Source: Ichthyophthirius multifiliis (lineage: Eukaryota > Ciliophora > Oligohymenophorea > Hymenostomatida). Taken from it: a DNA stretch of 64,000 nt. Location: positions 39,108 through 103,107 of the forward strand of contig NW_004087568.1 of assembly GCF_000220395.1 (NCBI RefSeq), given 5' to 3'. The stretch's first letter is position 1. Every line of letters begins with the position of its first letter. The notes below the pieces were generated by a model. It ran no database searches. It saw only the letters and a list, made by a program, of their open reading frames with translations, and was not told the DNA's origin. A program made the position numbers and the translations under genes. Of this stretch, positions 1 to 12,959 are shown in pieces.

Positions 1-1582
1 ATATAAATAATTTGCGTAAAAAATTTTGAAAAAAATAAAAAATTCTTAATTAAATGATTATTTTTTCTGAGAGAATATTAAACCATAAAATGAGCGGAGT
101 TGAAAAGAGCATTTTTATATTATTTAAGAAAGGTGAGAAAAAAGCTAATAATAAGAAAAACTAGGAAAAAATATGTCAGAAAAAGATAAAAATTAAGTAA
201 AATATAGATCATTGGGAATTTGAAAGAAATAATAAAAAAAATTGAAATATATATTTATATATTTATATATATATATATATATATGGAAAATAAATAGAAA
301 AAAAACAAAATATTAATAAAAAAGTATGTAAAAAAATAAATATTTTATATTTTTTTTTTGTTTAAAATGAAAGAAATATATTTTAATATTAAAATAAAAT
401 TAAAATTTATGATATTATTAGAATAACAAACTTTAATTGTTTTAAAGAATATTAAAAAATAATTATATTTTATAATTTAATGAATCAAAAATACATTATA
501 TATCTTACATAATTAAATTATTATGTATTAATATAATAGTAATTTTAAAATAATTATAGGCCATTTAAAAATAAAATTTATGACAATTATTTTTGTTTAT
601 TTAATAGAATAATATCCAAATTATGTATTATGAAAAAAAAAAAATATAACCTAAATAGGATAATAAAATTCTAAAAATAAAAAGCTGATTTATTTTTTAA
701 TTGAAAATAATAATATAAACTATTAGTGTGGTTTTTAATAATTAGTTAAATATATATTCTTTTATACTTAAAACTCTTTTATAATTTAGAAATAAATAAT
801 TATTTTTATTACATATTTATATAGTGTTGTTTTATTTTTTATTAAAAATTCACTCAATTTTTCAAATAATTTTTTTTTTTGAATAAAAAAAAGGAGAGAT
901 AAAATCTATAAAACCATTTTTTTTTTAATTGTGATTTTAAAACAAACAAAGAAAAATATGAATATGCAATATATTAAAATTTATAGTATATTCAAAGTTA
1001 TTTTATAAATAAAATTTTGGTAAATAAATTTTAATAAAATTAAAATTATTATTTTTGTGTCATTTTTTTTTAACTAATATCTCATATAATTAATATTAAA
1101 TTTGTGATTTTAAATAAAAAATATGATTAAAATTTAAAAAATATTTAAAAAATTAATCAAATGTTGTTATGTTAAATAAATTATATTAATACACGAAAGC
1201 AAAATAAAAATTTAAATCATAATAAAAAACAAAAAACTAGTTAACAAAATTTAAATTGTTTCTTATTTTATAGATTTTTTTGATTTTCTGTAATGAAAAA
1301 GTAATATATTACTGTATTTTCTTATTTAAAAAAATTTCCTGAATAAATCAGAAGTTGTTTAGAGAGAAAAAAAATATATAATTTAAAATTAAAATATAGT
1401 ATTAACTGTTAAAATATTGATTTTAAAAAAAGATTTTTGTCAAAAAAATTAATATTTCATTTTATTAAAAAAATACATATTTATTAATTTATATATTTTA
1501 TAGAAAATTCACTTCAATTTTATGATTATGTGAATATTAAGTATTATTTAAAAATAATAATTTTTTTAAAAACAAAAAATTA
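1..1582. other. A/T-only stretch without a recognisable gene
   Basis: No reading frame with a family motif was found on either strand under the TAA/TAG=Gln code. The sequence is homopolymer and simple A/T text, including an (AT)n array near 248-285. It probably serves as the upstream spacer of the aspartic protease gene. Confidence 0.6.
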
Positions 1583-2722
1583 ATGTTTATTTTCTTATTA
1601 TTTTTATATTCCTAATAGATTTTCTGTAATTCTTAGTTATTAAAAGTTCCTATTTATAATTATAAAAATGTATAGTATTATGTAAAGTTAAATGTTGGTT
1701 TAACCCCTCAAATTCCTTTGAATTTGCTTTTAGATACAGGAAGTACATTTTTATGCTTTTATAATTAAGATTATTATTGTAAAACTTAAAAAAATTGTTA
1801 AAAAATAAATAATAATCCGTTTTAAATAACATTTACAAAAGGATATGTTAAAGGTTATAATGTAAAATTTATTTAAAATATTAATATTATTTTATATAAA
1901 ATAACAAAAAGTATATAGATTAAGTATGTTTTGAAAATGAAAAAGATTGCTTTAATAAATTTTAAGTTTTATAAATAAAATAAGAATTTAATTTAGACGG
2001 ATTATATGCATAAGGCATTTTAGGTTTATCCCCAAAAAGCTATATTTGTTAATAACATTTAAAAAATTAAATATATTTTTCGATTTATTTAGGTGGATAA
2101 AGTTAATTAATTTTAGGAGGATATGATAAGAACTTAGTAAAATAAGGTGAGAAAATTATATTTCATAAAAAATAAAATCATGATGAATGGTGTTTAGTAT
2201 TATATAAGATAAATTATTATAAATATTAATATTAGAAAAAGAATATAGAATAATAATAATGTGTTTTATTTGATTCTGGATCCTCATTAATATTATTCCC
2301 TAATGATATATTTTAAGAAATAAAAATATTTTATTTAATAAATATGAATGTATATATTAAGATGTTATTATTTGTTAATGTTAAAATATATAATAATTTG
2401 AAGTTATAAGCTTTTAATTTTATGATTAAATAAATTATATATATAAATTAAATGTTGAAAATTTTATAGAATAAATAGATTTTAATTAATGTTTAATTAA
2501 AATTGGATTAAATAATTAAAATAAAGTTATATTAGGGAATGTATTTATGAAATAATATTATACTTTATATTCAAATTAATATATTGGAATAGCTAAAAAT
2601 GCTAATACTTTAAATTTATAAGAAATCTATTTTTTTTAATTTTTTTTATTATAAATATCTTTATTTTTATAATTTTACTTATTTTAATAAAAAAATATGC
2701 TTTAATCTTTATTAAAATATGA
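1583..2722 (+). CDS. Pepsin-family (A1) aspartic protease, probably membrane-anchored
   Basis: This is a secretory-pathway endopeptidase of the pepsin/cathepsin D family. The ATG at 1583 opens a hydrophobic signal peptide (MFIFLLFLYSQQIFC), followed by the usual first strand (VQYYVKLNVG) and the first catalytic motif LLLDTGST (about 1727-1750). Later come GILGLSPKS (about 2014), LILGGYDKN, the second catalytic motif VLFDSGSSL (about 2265-2290), and the C-terminal ILGNVFMKQYYTLYSNQ (about 2532-2583). Both catalytic aspartates are present. A hydrophobic stretch just before TGA at 2720 (FFIINIFIFIILLILI) looks like a C-terminal membrane anchor. The frame changes at least twice between motifs, and again before the anchor, inside A/T runs; unrecognised introns or miscounted homopolymers could explain this. 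The family call is firm, the exact exon structure is not. Confidence 0.78.
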
Positions 2723-5551
2723 AATAAGACTAAAAATACATATAATTTGTTTAATAAACGGAAAATATTTATATAAATTAATATTTTATTTTCAATATAT
2801 AGTTATAATATAAATAAACTAAAAAACTTTAGACTTATAATAAATTTTTAAATTAATAAAAGTTAATTTAAAAGCAGTCTATCTATTTTTTGTTAAAATA
2901 AATTAAAAACATTAAAGTCTATTTAAATATTTAAAAGCGGCGATTATTAAATTAAAAAATATATATATTTTTAAAATAAAATCATTCTTTAACTTTTATT
3001 CTTATTAAATTAATTTTATAATTATTCTTTTTTTTTATATATATATCAATAAATTTTTTATAGTATATTTTATATAAATAATATACTTTATTTTATTATA
3101 AAAAATGAATATTTAAATTTCTAAATACAGTTTCTATTTTAAAATCAGATTTAATTTATTTTTGTTCTACATAAGATCATTTAAAGTAATCCATTAAGTT
3201 TATTTCGAAAAATTACTTTGTTTTAAATAAGTATATACTTGTAGATAGTCACTTTTTGTACACCCTTTATTTTTGGCATATTTAATAACAATTGAGCTGC
3301 TGATATATGTTTTTTTTAGCGGATTTTATTCAATTATTATTTTAAAAATGATTTATTTTTATTAATTCTAATATTAATAAGTTTTAAATAATATTATTAG
3401 TTTATTTTATATTATGTTTTTTCTTAAAAAACTATTTTCATATAAATATTTATGCTAATAAATGCTAACGGAAATTTAATGGATTTTTAATTTTTTTTTT
3501 TTTTTTTTATTGATTAATTATTCTTTAAAGCTTTTTAATTTTTTTATTATTGGTAGACAATTTTTTTCACTCCTTCTCTTTATTTGTTCAGGTGTAATAT
3601 TGAAATCTATTCCTTTTTTAAAATGACTAAAAAATGATTATATTTGTTGTAAAATCTTATAAGATAAATGGTTTTAATCTAATCATAAAGCAATTTGTTA
3701 TTTTTATATTTCAGGAAAGGTTAGATAATTTACTGTTATGGTTTAAAAATAATGTATTTTTGGCATCCATTATTTATTATGTAATTTTAAAACAATAAAT
3801 TTTCAAGTATTCTCCTATATCAATTTAAATTAATTTTTTAATAAAAAAAATTGTCTTCTTTCTATATTTTCAAGCACTTAATTATTGCTTAATACTACTT
3901 TTTTATGTGATTAAAAATAGTTTTATTTGTAATAAATTATAAATACTAAATGGTTTTAATAAATTTATAAATCAAAACCTAGTTTATATACTATCAAATA
4001 AATATTTAGAATCCCCTTTAATAATTTAATTAGTTTCAGTTAGGCCAATAATTTCTTATAAAATTTTATATATAGAGATCTTTTATTTTGTTATTTTTAA
4101 GAAATAATTATATTTATTATTCATAAATAATTTTTTTGTTAATATATAGATTTTTTGTCAGATTATAAAACATATAGATATATAGCTTTTGTATTTTATT
4201 AAAGTTTCTTTTTTGTTGGAATATTAAAATACCCCCTCCCCCCCCCCATAAATAATAAAATTCCAAATAAAAAATAATCTTTTGTTCTCGTTTTCTAGTA
4301 TATTTTTGTAATATGTATACTTTTTATATTCAAAAAGTACCCCCCCCCCCCACCCCCGAAATATATATAATAATGGGCATGCTTGCTATATTTCAGTTTA
4401 ATTTTAATTTTTTTTGCTTAAATTATTTTTTTTTTTTTCATGAATATTAAGAAGAAAAAAATAGTCCTTGTTTTATAATTCATTAAAGAAGATTAATAAT
4501 GAATAAAAAGAGATATAAAAATAATTATAAATAAATTATAATTTAAATATAAAATAATATACGAAAAAGACTATATGTATGAGTTTTAAATATAAATTAA
4601 AGTATAATTTATAAATTATTTAATTTCCTATAGTTAATAAGCCATTATTTTAAAATAGTTTTTAAAATAATCAAATTTGAGCTTTGAAAATCTTAATAAT
4701 ATCATTAAAATATAAATAAAAAATTAAATATTTAAATATATGAAATTCAATTTCATTAATTCGAAATAAAATGAATTTATAATTATGAAACTAGTTTTTA
4801 AGAAATGGTGAATTTTTAAATAAAAAGCCGGTTAAAAATGTAATTATAAATGCCTAAATTAATACTAGGAGAATATTTAAAATATATAGTAAGTAGGTCA
4901 ATTTGTTAGTCTGAGATTAAAGAATATATGATAGTAAAATAAAGACTATTGCCTAAACATTATATGGGAATTTTAACATAACTTATTGGATAAATAGTAA
5001 AGTAAATAAACATTAAGTTAATCAATAATTAAAGTTTACTTTTTATTTATCATAATCTTCCTAAATATATCCTTGTTTAAATATACTGTATTTATATTTT
5101 AAAAACGATATGTTTTTTGAAAAAAAGTATGATAATATAGATATTTGTAATTTTATATTTAGTTCGTTATTATAAATACTAAATTAAAATAATAGTTATA
5201 CCTTTATATTAAGCTAAAAATTATATAAAAATGAATTTTAATATTATTAGATTTAAAATTAAAAATAAATTATATTTTCTTAAAAAATATAAATTAAAAT
5301 AGAGTTAAATGCAAAATAAACTTTTATTAGTAATATAAATTATAAAAAAATATACTAAAATATTACTATTAATAAAAAAAAAAATATTTTATATAAATTA
5401 AAATTCTTTTAGAATAATAAATAATTTTTATAAAAATTAAATAAAAAAAGTAAATTTAAAATTGATATAAATAGCTTTTTTTTGTTTAATACATAAAATC
5501 ATTTTAACTTTATATAAATTTAATTAGAAAAAAAAAAAAAAAAAAAAAAAA
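2723..5551. other. Gene-poor interval with coding-like scraps and two C-tracts
   Basis: No complete gene is seen. On the minus strand between about 3100 and 4100 short peptides look less random than their surroundings (for example ITPEQIKRRSEKNC near 3590 and ISAAQLLLNMPKIKG near 3280). They sit in different frames and are interrupted by TGA. A plus-strand scrap near 4800-5040 is similar in quality. Two C-rich tracts lie at 4232-4247 and 4340-4357. A decayed DNA transposase is possible but unproven. Confidence 0.4.
4232..4357. repeat. Two C-homopolymer tracts (C5TC10 and C11-12AC5 type)
   Basis: Two runs of cytosine about 95 bases apart, 4232-4247 (broken by one T) and 4340-4357 (broken by one A), stand out in a region otherwise almost free of G and C. 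The opposite strand is G-rich and could form quadruplexes. The function is unknown. Confidence 0.85.
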
Positions 5552-7246
5552 ATGGATTTTTTACTTTAGAAAAGTATAAAAATATTAAGTTAATAAGACT
5601 AAATACAATCGAATTTACATAATTAATAGGCTAATTAAACCCTTTATTAAATAAAATATCGAACCCAGAAAATTTCCTTAATTTTTTAAAGGAAAAAGCC
5701 TTCATAATTATTCAAAAAAACGAGGAAATATGTATTTAACTAGAAAAAAATTTGTCCAAATAAAAAAATGGAGAAAAACAATTAAATTTATTTTATAAAG
5801 AAGACAAAATAAACAATGTTTTATATTATTTATATCGTCTAATATTAGAATAAGGGTTAAATGGAATTAACTATAGTGATTTAGCGAGTTATTTTAATGA
5901 AAAATATGTATCAAAATCAAATAAAAAAGATAGTAATTTTTAAGATTTGAAAAAATTGGATATTACTCATGTTTCTCATTATTGCCGAAAACTTTTTGTT
6001 ATAAAATTTATTAATATAATTCCTGATAAAGCTTGTAAAATAGCAATCGCCTCAAAATACTACGAAAAACATTAAAAAATAGACATAATATAATTATAAA
6101 AAAGAAATTAATAAATTTAATAATTAAGTGAATAAGAATTAGAAGAAGGTAAAAAATAATTTAACAAACACAGTATAGTAAATAATCCTTGGGATTATTT
6201 AAAAGAAGATACTTTTATTATAAATGAGTTGACTTTTTAGGAAAATATAGTCTTAAATTTTGCTTCTTATTAAGCTTAATTTTAAGAAGGACTACTTTAG
6301 ACAGAAATTGCACAAAAAATTAACAAATTAAGCGAGAGGAAAATGCTTGTGAGGACTTTAGAAAATATTACAAAAGAATTTAAAGTTGATTCTGTGGCAG
6401 ATAGATAGGGAAGAACTTTTTCTTTTAAATATTAGATTAAATCAGAATAAATGAATAATTATATTGTAATTTAATTTTATTTTATTTATAAAGTTTTTAT
6501 TAATTTATATATATAAAAAGTAAAATGAAACAAAATAAAATTATATAAACAATAATTTTAATAATAATAGAAATAATAATGAAAAAAAAAATGAACATAA
6601 TAAAGAAATAAAAATATTTAATTAAAATACAGAAGAAAATAATGAAAATATATAACAAAATTTACACTAAAAAAATATTTTTGAATAAAATAGAAAATTA
6701 AATTATGATAGTTATTTACATATATATAATTATATAAAAGAATATCCAAATTTAATCTAGCATTTAAAGCTAATTTTAGATCAGAAATAAGTAGAAGAGT
6801 ATTTGAAAAAACCTCCTGAAGAAAACGACAATGATTACTAAAAATTTTCAGAAATAATGCTAAAAGTCATAAATGAAAGTGTAGAATTTGATTAAGTAAG
6901 AAAGTCAAAAAATAAAGAAGAAAAAAATAAAAAATATAGCAAAAAATAAACCTCAAGAAATAAAATAAACAGATATATTTACATTCTCAATAAAATCGAA
7001 TAAAATAAAGTTATTAAAAATCTCAAATTGAAAAAATATATCATTTAATAAGAAAAAAATCAAGGAATAGGAGAAATTGATAAAAAAACACTTGATCATA
7101 TTTTACATACATTTTAGTTTATTAATTATATTACTCTATTTAAAAAAGAAATCTAAATAAAAACTACTAAATAAAATATTATTCGATATATAATTATTCA
7201 CAAAGATATTTCTATGGAAGATGAAAGAGTAAAAAATAATTATTAT

Positions 7247-7301
<55 letters not shown>

Positions 7302-8750
7302 TTTCAAATAAATTTTTTTTTTTTAATTTTTCTTTTTGAGTATTTTTTTTTTTAAAAAAAAATAAATTAATCAAAAAACAAAAAAGGCAAATAATTTTTT
7401 AATTTTCAAATTATTTTTTTCTGATATTCCCAAAATTTAAAATTATAATCTTTAATTTGGGTAATATAGGATAAAAAATTATTAGTTATAGTCTTTTTAT
7501 TTTAATCAAATTTTTTAAAAAAATATTATAGAAAAAAATAAAAAAAAATAAACATTTAATAATCATGTAATATTTATTTTTTTGAAAATATATTAAAATT
7601 AATAAATATAAATAAAATTTTTATATTAAATCTTTACTAATAAATATTTATAAATTTTTAAATAAAATTAAAGGTTAAAAAAGCTGAAAAAACAATTCAA
7701 AAGGGACTAATTAAATAAGGGAAATCTTTCGAAGAAGAATAATTAAGTCTTTCTTCTTCTTCTTCAGAATAAGAAAATAAAAAGAAAGTTTTTCCTCATT
7801 AAAAAATTTAGACTAGGAGAAAAGAAATAAACTATGTTTAAAAACAAGAAAATGAAGAAATTTTTAATAGTGAAGAAGATGAAGAAATTATTATGAAAAA
7901 AATAAAAAATGAAGAAGAAAAGAAAGTTTTTGATTAAATTTATATTAATATTACTAAAGAGAATTGCGAAATTCCCGCAATTAATTATAAAATTGAGATT
8001 TTTGTATAATTAATTGAATAATTTATTCTAAAAAAGTAAATTTTTTACTAAAAAAACTTCTTTATTAATGCTAAAGTAGACTATTCATAAATATACACTC
8101 GAAAATATTTACAAAAAGAAAAATATAAGAAAAGTATATCCATTTAATAGCAATAGTTATGTAAAGAATTAATAAATTTAAGTAAAAATAAAAGCTTTTT
8201 TGAATTATTTGGTACTTCCTTTAATTAAGATAAATACTAATTAAAAAGTAGTGAAGAATATATAAATTAAAACTTAAAAGTATAATTTAAAATATAAAAT
8301 TTAGAATATAAAAATGAGAATTAGTAAAATGAAAAAGAATCTAAATTAGATTTAAAATATGAATTTTAAGAAAAAGCCGAATAAAAATATGAAATTTTAG
8401 ATGAAAATACTAAAAAATATGAATTTTTATATCAAAATCTATAAAATATAAGAAGTAAAGACATAAAAAACGATAAAAAAGTATAAAAAAATAACATTTT
8501 GAAATTCAAAAGTTATATATTAAGAAACCCTGTAAAAAAATTAAATGAATTAAAGCTTAGATTTCCTTCAGTGGACTATTTTTCATTTTTACTTTTAGGA
8601 TATTTTAATTAATATGTATAATTTTTTAAATTAAATAATTAACTTTTTAGAATTAAAGTAGGAATTCAAGATATTAATTAAAATAATATTGATAGTATTT
8701 ATTATTAAATTGATGATAATTTTTACTCTATTTTTAATTTTTAGATTTGA
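5552..8750 (+). CDS. TFIIIC largest-subunit homologue (GTF3C1/Tfc3-like B-block binding protein)
   Basis: TFIIIC binds the B box of tRNA-type promoters and recruits TFIIIB for RNA polymerase III. Three exons fit in one frame: 5554-6465, 6521-7228 and 7674-8750 (304, 236 and 359 codons). They are joined by GT...AG introns of 55 and 445 bases, all phase 0. The first exon ends with a winged-helix pattern (GLLQTEIAQKINKLSERK, then DRQGRTFSFKYQ). The second contains NRYIYILNKIEQNKVIKNL and EIDKKTLDHIL, closely resembling the human GTF3C1 block in which a kinase-like KKS motif follows a long helix. Acidic and serine-rich linkers follow (from about 7740). At about 900 residues it is short for the family. 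The only nearby ATG (5552) is out of frame by one base after a 25-base A run, so the start is unresolved. Confidence 0.72.
7244..7296. repeat. (AT)n array inside a TFIIIC intron
   Basis: This is an almost pure AT dinucleotide tract of about 50 bases just after the 5' splice site (7229) of the second, unusually long intron of the TFIIIC-like gene. Confidence 0.9.
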
Positions 8751-8958
8751 ACTTTTTTTTGAGGATATTTTTGTTATTTAATTTTTAACAAATATAAATA
8801 TATAAAATTTATTGTTTTTTTTTTTTGATTTAGAAAAAATAAAAAAAATATAATTAATAATTTTTAATAAAAATAATAAAATTTTAATCATTTTTTAATT
8901 AATATTAATAAAAAATTATAAATTTAATATTAAAATTAATTTTATTTTTTATTTTTTC

Positions 8959-9883
8959 ATGTCTTTTTTATAATCTTCTCCACTATAGTATTATGGAAAT
9001 GACTAAAATACAGTAAAAACTACACAATATTAACTAAATTAAACAAATTCGTCAAAACTAATAAACAATTCTTAATCTTAGAATTATATTTATGATACTG
9101 ACGTAATAATAGAAGGCAAATAATTTGAAAAATATAAAAATACTTTTGAAAAACTATATTAACATACATTTAAATAAAATCAAAAAATAAATTGCTTTTA
9201 AATATTAAAATAGTATAAAGAAATTTAATAATGTACGTTTTAGCCAAAAATATATTCCAAAAAAAAAACATTAATTAAAACAAGAATATAATAGACTAAA
9301 AATAATATTAAAAGTAATAAGAAGATGATGTTTATAATAGACTTTATTAATTGGCATAATAAAAAGAAGAATAAATTAAAGTAAATAAATAAATAAAAGA
9401 TTTAGAGGAGCAAAACACATAATAAGAATATGTTTTTTAACCAAAAATTAACAAAGAATATTGTAAGAATACATAATAAATAAAAATATTCATAAATGGC
9501 TTCTAATAATAATAAGAAAGAATGGAAAAAGCAAGGAAATAAAAAGATTATAAAGATAAATTTTGGGAAAAATATATGGAAAAATATTAAAAGCCATTAA
9601 AATAATAAAAAACGACTTTCGAAGAATTTTAATTGAATAAAATTTATAAAAAAAATGAAATAATTTTTTACCTAAATGTAATAATGCATTCAGGAAAAAA
9701 AATTAATATAGGAATAAAAAAGGAGACGATTATAAATTAGTAGCTAAAAATTTTTAAACTATTTATTAATTGACAGAAATGTAATAAAAATAATTAGAAT
9801 AAAAAGTTTTATAAGCAATTTAAACATATTATTAAAAATTGCATGAAAATATTATTATATTAGTTTATGAAATTATAAAATGA
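8959..9883 (+). CDS. Unknown Gln-rich helical protein with repeated TFQPK-type motifs
   Basis: I do not recognise this family. The ATG at 8959 opens a frame with no TGA through CTFQPKIYSKKK (about 9235). The coding signal then moves frame within A runs and continues with DVYNRLYQLAQQKEEQIK, EYVFQPKINKEYCKN, and after a further shift FLPKCNNAF. It ends KLHENIIILVYEIIK and TGA at 9881. The three TFQPKI/VFQPKI/FLPKC blocks spaced through charged helical sequence resemble an arrangement common in ciliate cytoskeletal proteins, but that is only an impression. About 305 residues are predicted, with at least two homopolymer-associated frame changes. Confidence 0.6.
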
Positions 9884-10423
9884 AATGCAATATTTAATTA
9901 TATATATTGTTTCTTTTAAAATAGGTGAATTATTATAAAAATATTAAAATAATATTTTAAAAAAAATAAAAATATTTAATCTTTTTTATACAAAAAAGAT
10001 AAAAATAAATTTATATATATAATATTATATATATATATATATATATATTTATTTATAAATATATATATTTAATCATGTTTATTGTTTTTTATTTTTATTA
10101 TTTATACTTCTTATTTAATTATTTTTATATTTATTATATTAAATATAATATATTTATAATCTAAAATAACATGTTAATCATTTAATATTTTTATTCTGAT
10201 ATTCATTAATATTATGATTATTTTTATAAAATTTTATTTTATTTTAAAATTTCTTTTATTTATTATAAGATATACATATATATATATTTTACATAATTAA
10301 TTATAAAAATGTTTTATTTTTATTAATTATCTATACTATCATAAATTTTATAATAATACATTTTTATTTTTATTCTATTTACTTATATATATCTTATCAA
10401 ATTATTAATTATTTACAAAAAAA
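9884..10423. other. A/T spacer
   Basis: Pure A/T text with an (AT)n array at about 10013-10050. No gene is visible; it lies between two plus-strand genes. Confidence 0.7.
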
Positions 10424-11524
10424 ATGGATTTAAATTTCTTAAAAGATATTAAAATAATTGGTTTTTTTTAATAAAAATAAAATATAAATTAAAATACAAA
10501 AAAAAGATTCACATACACATCTGCTTGATTATACAGAAAATTAATTAAATCTAATATTATAAAATTCCAAAAATTATAACATAAAATATATTGCAAGTAA
10601 TTGTTGTAAAGAAACTGATTTCCCACAATTGGACAAATTATTATCAATACATAATAAAGATTTTTTTATAATTCCTTTTTATGGTTTACACCCTTGGTGG
10701 TTAAATGAAAGATCTGAAAATTGGTTAGATAATTTAAGAAAAAAACTTGAAGAAAATATAAATAATTAAGTCGGTGAAATAGGTACTGATTTTTATAAAT
10801 ACTCATAAACTCCAAAAGAAGAGTAATTATAAGTTTTCGAAGAATAAATAAAATTAGCAATAGGTATATTTTAATATATTTTTTTTAAAAGGTATATTTT
10901 AATATATTTTTTTTTTCTTAAAAATTAAAAATTAAAGAATATAATAGAATTGTTACTGTACATAGTGTAAGAACATAAAAAGAAACATTATAAGTATTTA
11001 AGAAATATTTTAAATAATAATAAGATAAAGAAGTACATATATTATTTCCATTATAATAATATTCAATTTTAAAAGTAAAAAAGTTAAATAAATATAATAA
11101 TGCACTCATATGGAGGAAATAAAGAAATAACACAATAATACTTGAAATTAAATATGAATATATATTTTTCTTTATCTCATGGGATACTATAAGTATAAAA
11201 TATATGCTTTTTTTTATTTTTTATATAAATAAAATAATTATAGAAGTAAGAAGTTGTCTAGTATATTCCTATTGATAAATTAATTATAGAAACAGATAGT
11301 CCACATTAATTAGATTAAAATTCTGTTGAAAATCATTAATATTTTACACATAATGATTTATTAGATAACTAAAATATTAATTTAACTTAAATAAAAAAAT
11401 TAATGAACCTAAATATTGTCATATTTTAGTTGATTTTTTAGCTAAAATATATAATAAAACATATATAGAAATGGCTGATATTTTATATATGAATTCCTTA
11501 AAAGCATTTAGATTAATAAAATGA
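10424..11524 (+). CDS. TatD-family metal-dependent hydrolase (DNase)
   Basis: TatD proteins are TIM-barrel, metal-dependent nucleases. Splicing the 46-base intron that starts after ATT G (about 10461-10506) creates KIIDSHTHLLDY, the family's N-terminal metal-binding HxH motif. Further motifs are YGLHPWWL (about 10680), VGEIGTDF (about 10773, metal-binding Glu), IVTVHSVR, MHSYGGNKEI (about 11100) and LIIETDSPH (about 11281). A second intron begins at about 10864 and a third at about 11189. The gene closes with TGA at 11522 after KAFRLIK. The usual ETDaP/Y signature is ETDSPH here. One-base frame changes are needed before HSYGG (A run near 11075) and near 11395 (A7 run). All catalytic motifs survive, so I treat the gene as functional. 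Confidence 0.85.
10863..10916 (+). repeat. Tandem duplication of an intron 5' end
   Basis: The block GGTATATTTTAATATATTTT occurs twice, from 10863 and from 10891, separated by AAAA. Each copy begins with a usable GGTATAT donor, so the TatD intron carries two nearly identical potential 5' splice sites 28 bases apart. Use of the second would add 28 bases and shift the frame, so the first fits the protein. Confidence 0.85.
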
Positions 11525-11583
11525 ATTTTATAAAAATAATGAGTTATATAAATATAAAAAAAAAAAAATAATGTCTTTTTTTA

Positions 11584-12911
11584 TCAACCAAATAAATCAT
11601 CAAAATTAACATTATTATTTTTATTAATTCCTAAATTATTATTATTATTATTGTTAATATTATTGTTATTATTATTAATTTTAGGTCCGAATAAATCGTC
11701 GATAATAACATTATCATTGTTAGTTTTTTTATTATTAATGTTGTTATTATTACCGCTTACATAATTGCTTTGTAAATTGTTTGAAAAAGTATCATTTATA
11801 TCAGGCCAATCTACTTTTTAGCTTGGATTCATATTAAATTATATATTAGGATCAAAACCTGCAATTAAATTATTATTATTTGATTATTACTAAAGAATAT
11901 TAATATTTTATTAAGGATAATTAGCTTAATTAATAGTTGTTTTATTGGTTTTCAAATTTTAAAATAAATCATTTTATTTTTATTTATTATTATTATTAAT
12001 ATTATTGTTTTTATTATTAATATTATTATTGTTATTAATATTTATATTATTATTAGAATTCGTAGATTTAATATTAGTTGAAAATAAATCAAAATCATCA
12101 TTCTTTGTTTATTTTATTTAATTTTATTATTATTAATTTTTATTAGTATCTCCGAAAAGTTCATCAATATCAACAGTTTGTTTTTTTTGTGCAAAAGGAT
12201 CTTTATAAGGCATAGTTTAAAAAGGATCTTTTTAATTTATAGTTTAAAAATTATCTTATTATTTAGAATTTATGTTATTAAAGAAATTATTTTGGTTATT
12301 ATTATTTTATTTTTCATTTATATTATCAAACATATCGAAGTTAATATCTGAAGTAGGCTATTGTTTTTTTATAATGTATTTAACGTAGGCTTTGTATTTA
12401 TATTATTATTTTAATTTATTACACTTGATTATAATTAATTAGATATCTGTGTTTAACTTTATGTTAATTTTATTTCTTATTAATAAATTTATTAAGCATT
12501 GTTTGATTAATTATTGTTTATTTAGCTTTATTAAATATTAAATAATTCATTTTTCTTTTAATTCTTATTATTTTCTGGAGATTCTAAAAAATCAAATTCT
12601 TTACCGCTTTAATTTTCTATTTTTTATTTATTTTCTATTTAACTAAATATATCTTCATATGTTTCTCCTCCATTATTTTCATTATTATTATTATTATTAT
12701 TGTTATTCTCTTCACCGAAAATTTGCTATTATTATTAAGTAGGATTTTTCTTTTATGTGCTTTCTAAAATTTATTTATTCCTTTCTTCTTCAATTTATTT
12801 AATCATAGCATTAACGGAATTTAAATAAGCATCAAACTCTAATTTTCCTAATGATTAATCTATCAATTAAGGAATTAAACTAGGTAATATTTTTTCAGCT
12901 ATAACCTATTA

Positions 12912-12959
<48 letters not shown>

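Noticed and set aside
4232-4357. C-tracts as telomeric repeats
   Set aside because: Tetrahymena/Ichthyophthirius-type telomeres are C4A2 arrays; these are homopolymers without the AA spacing and lie internally.
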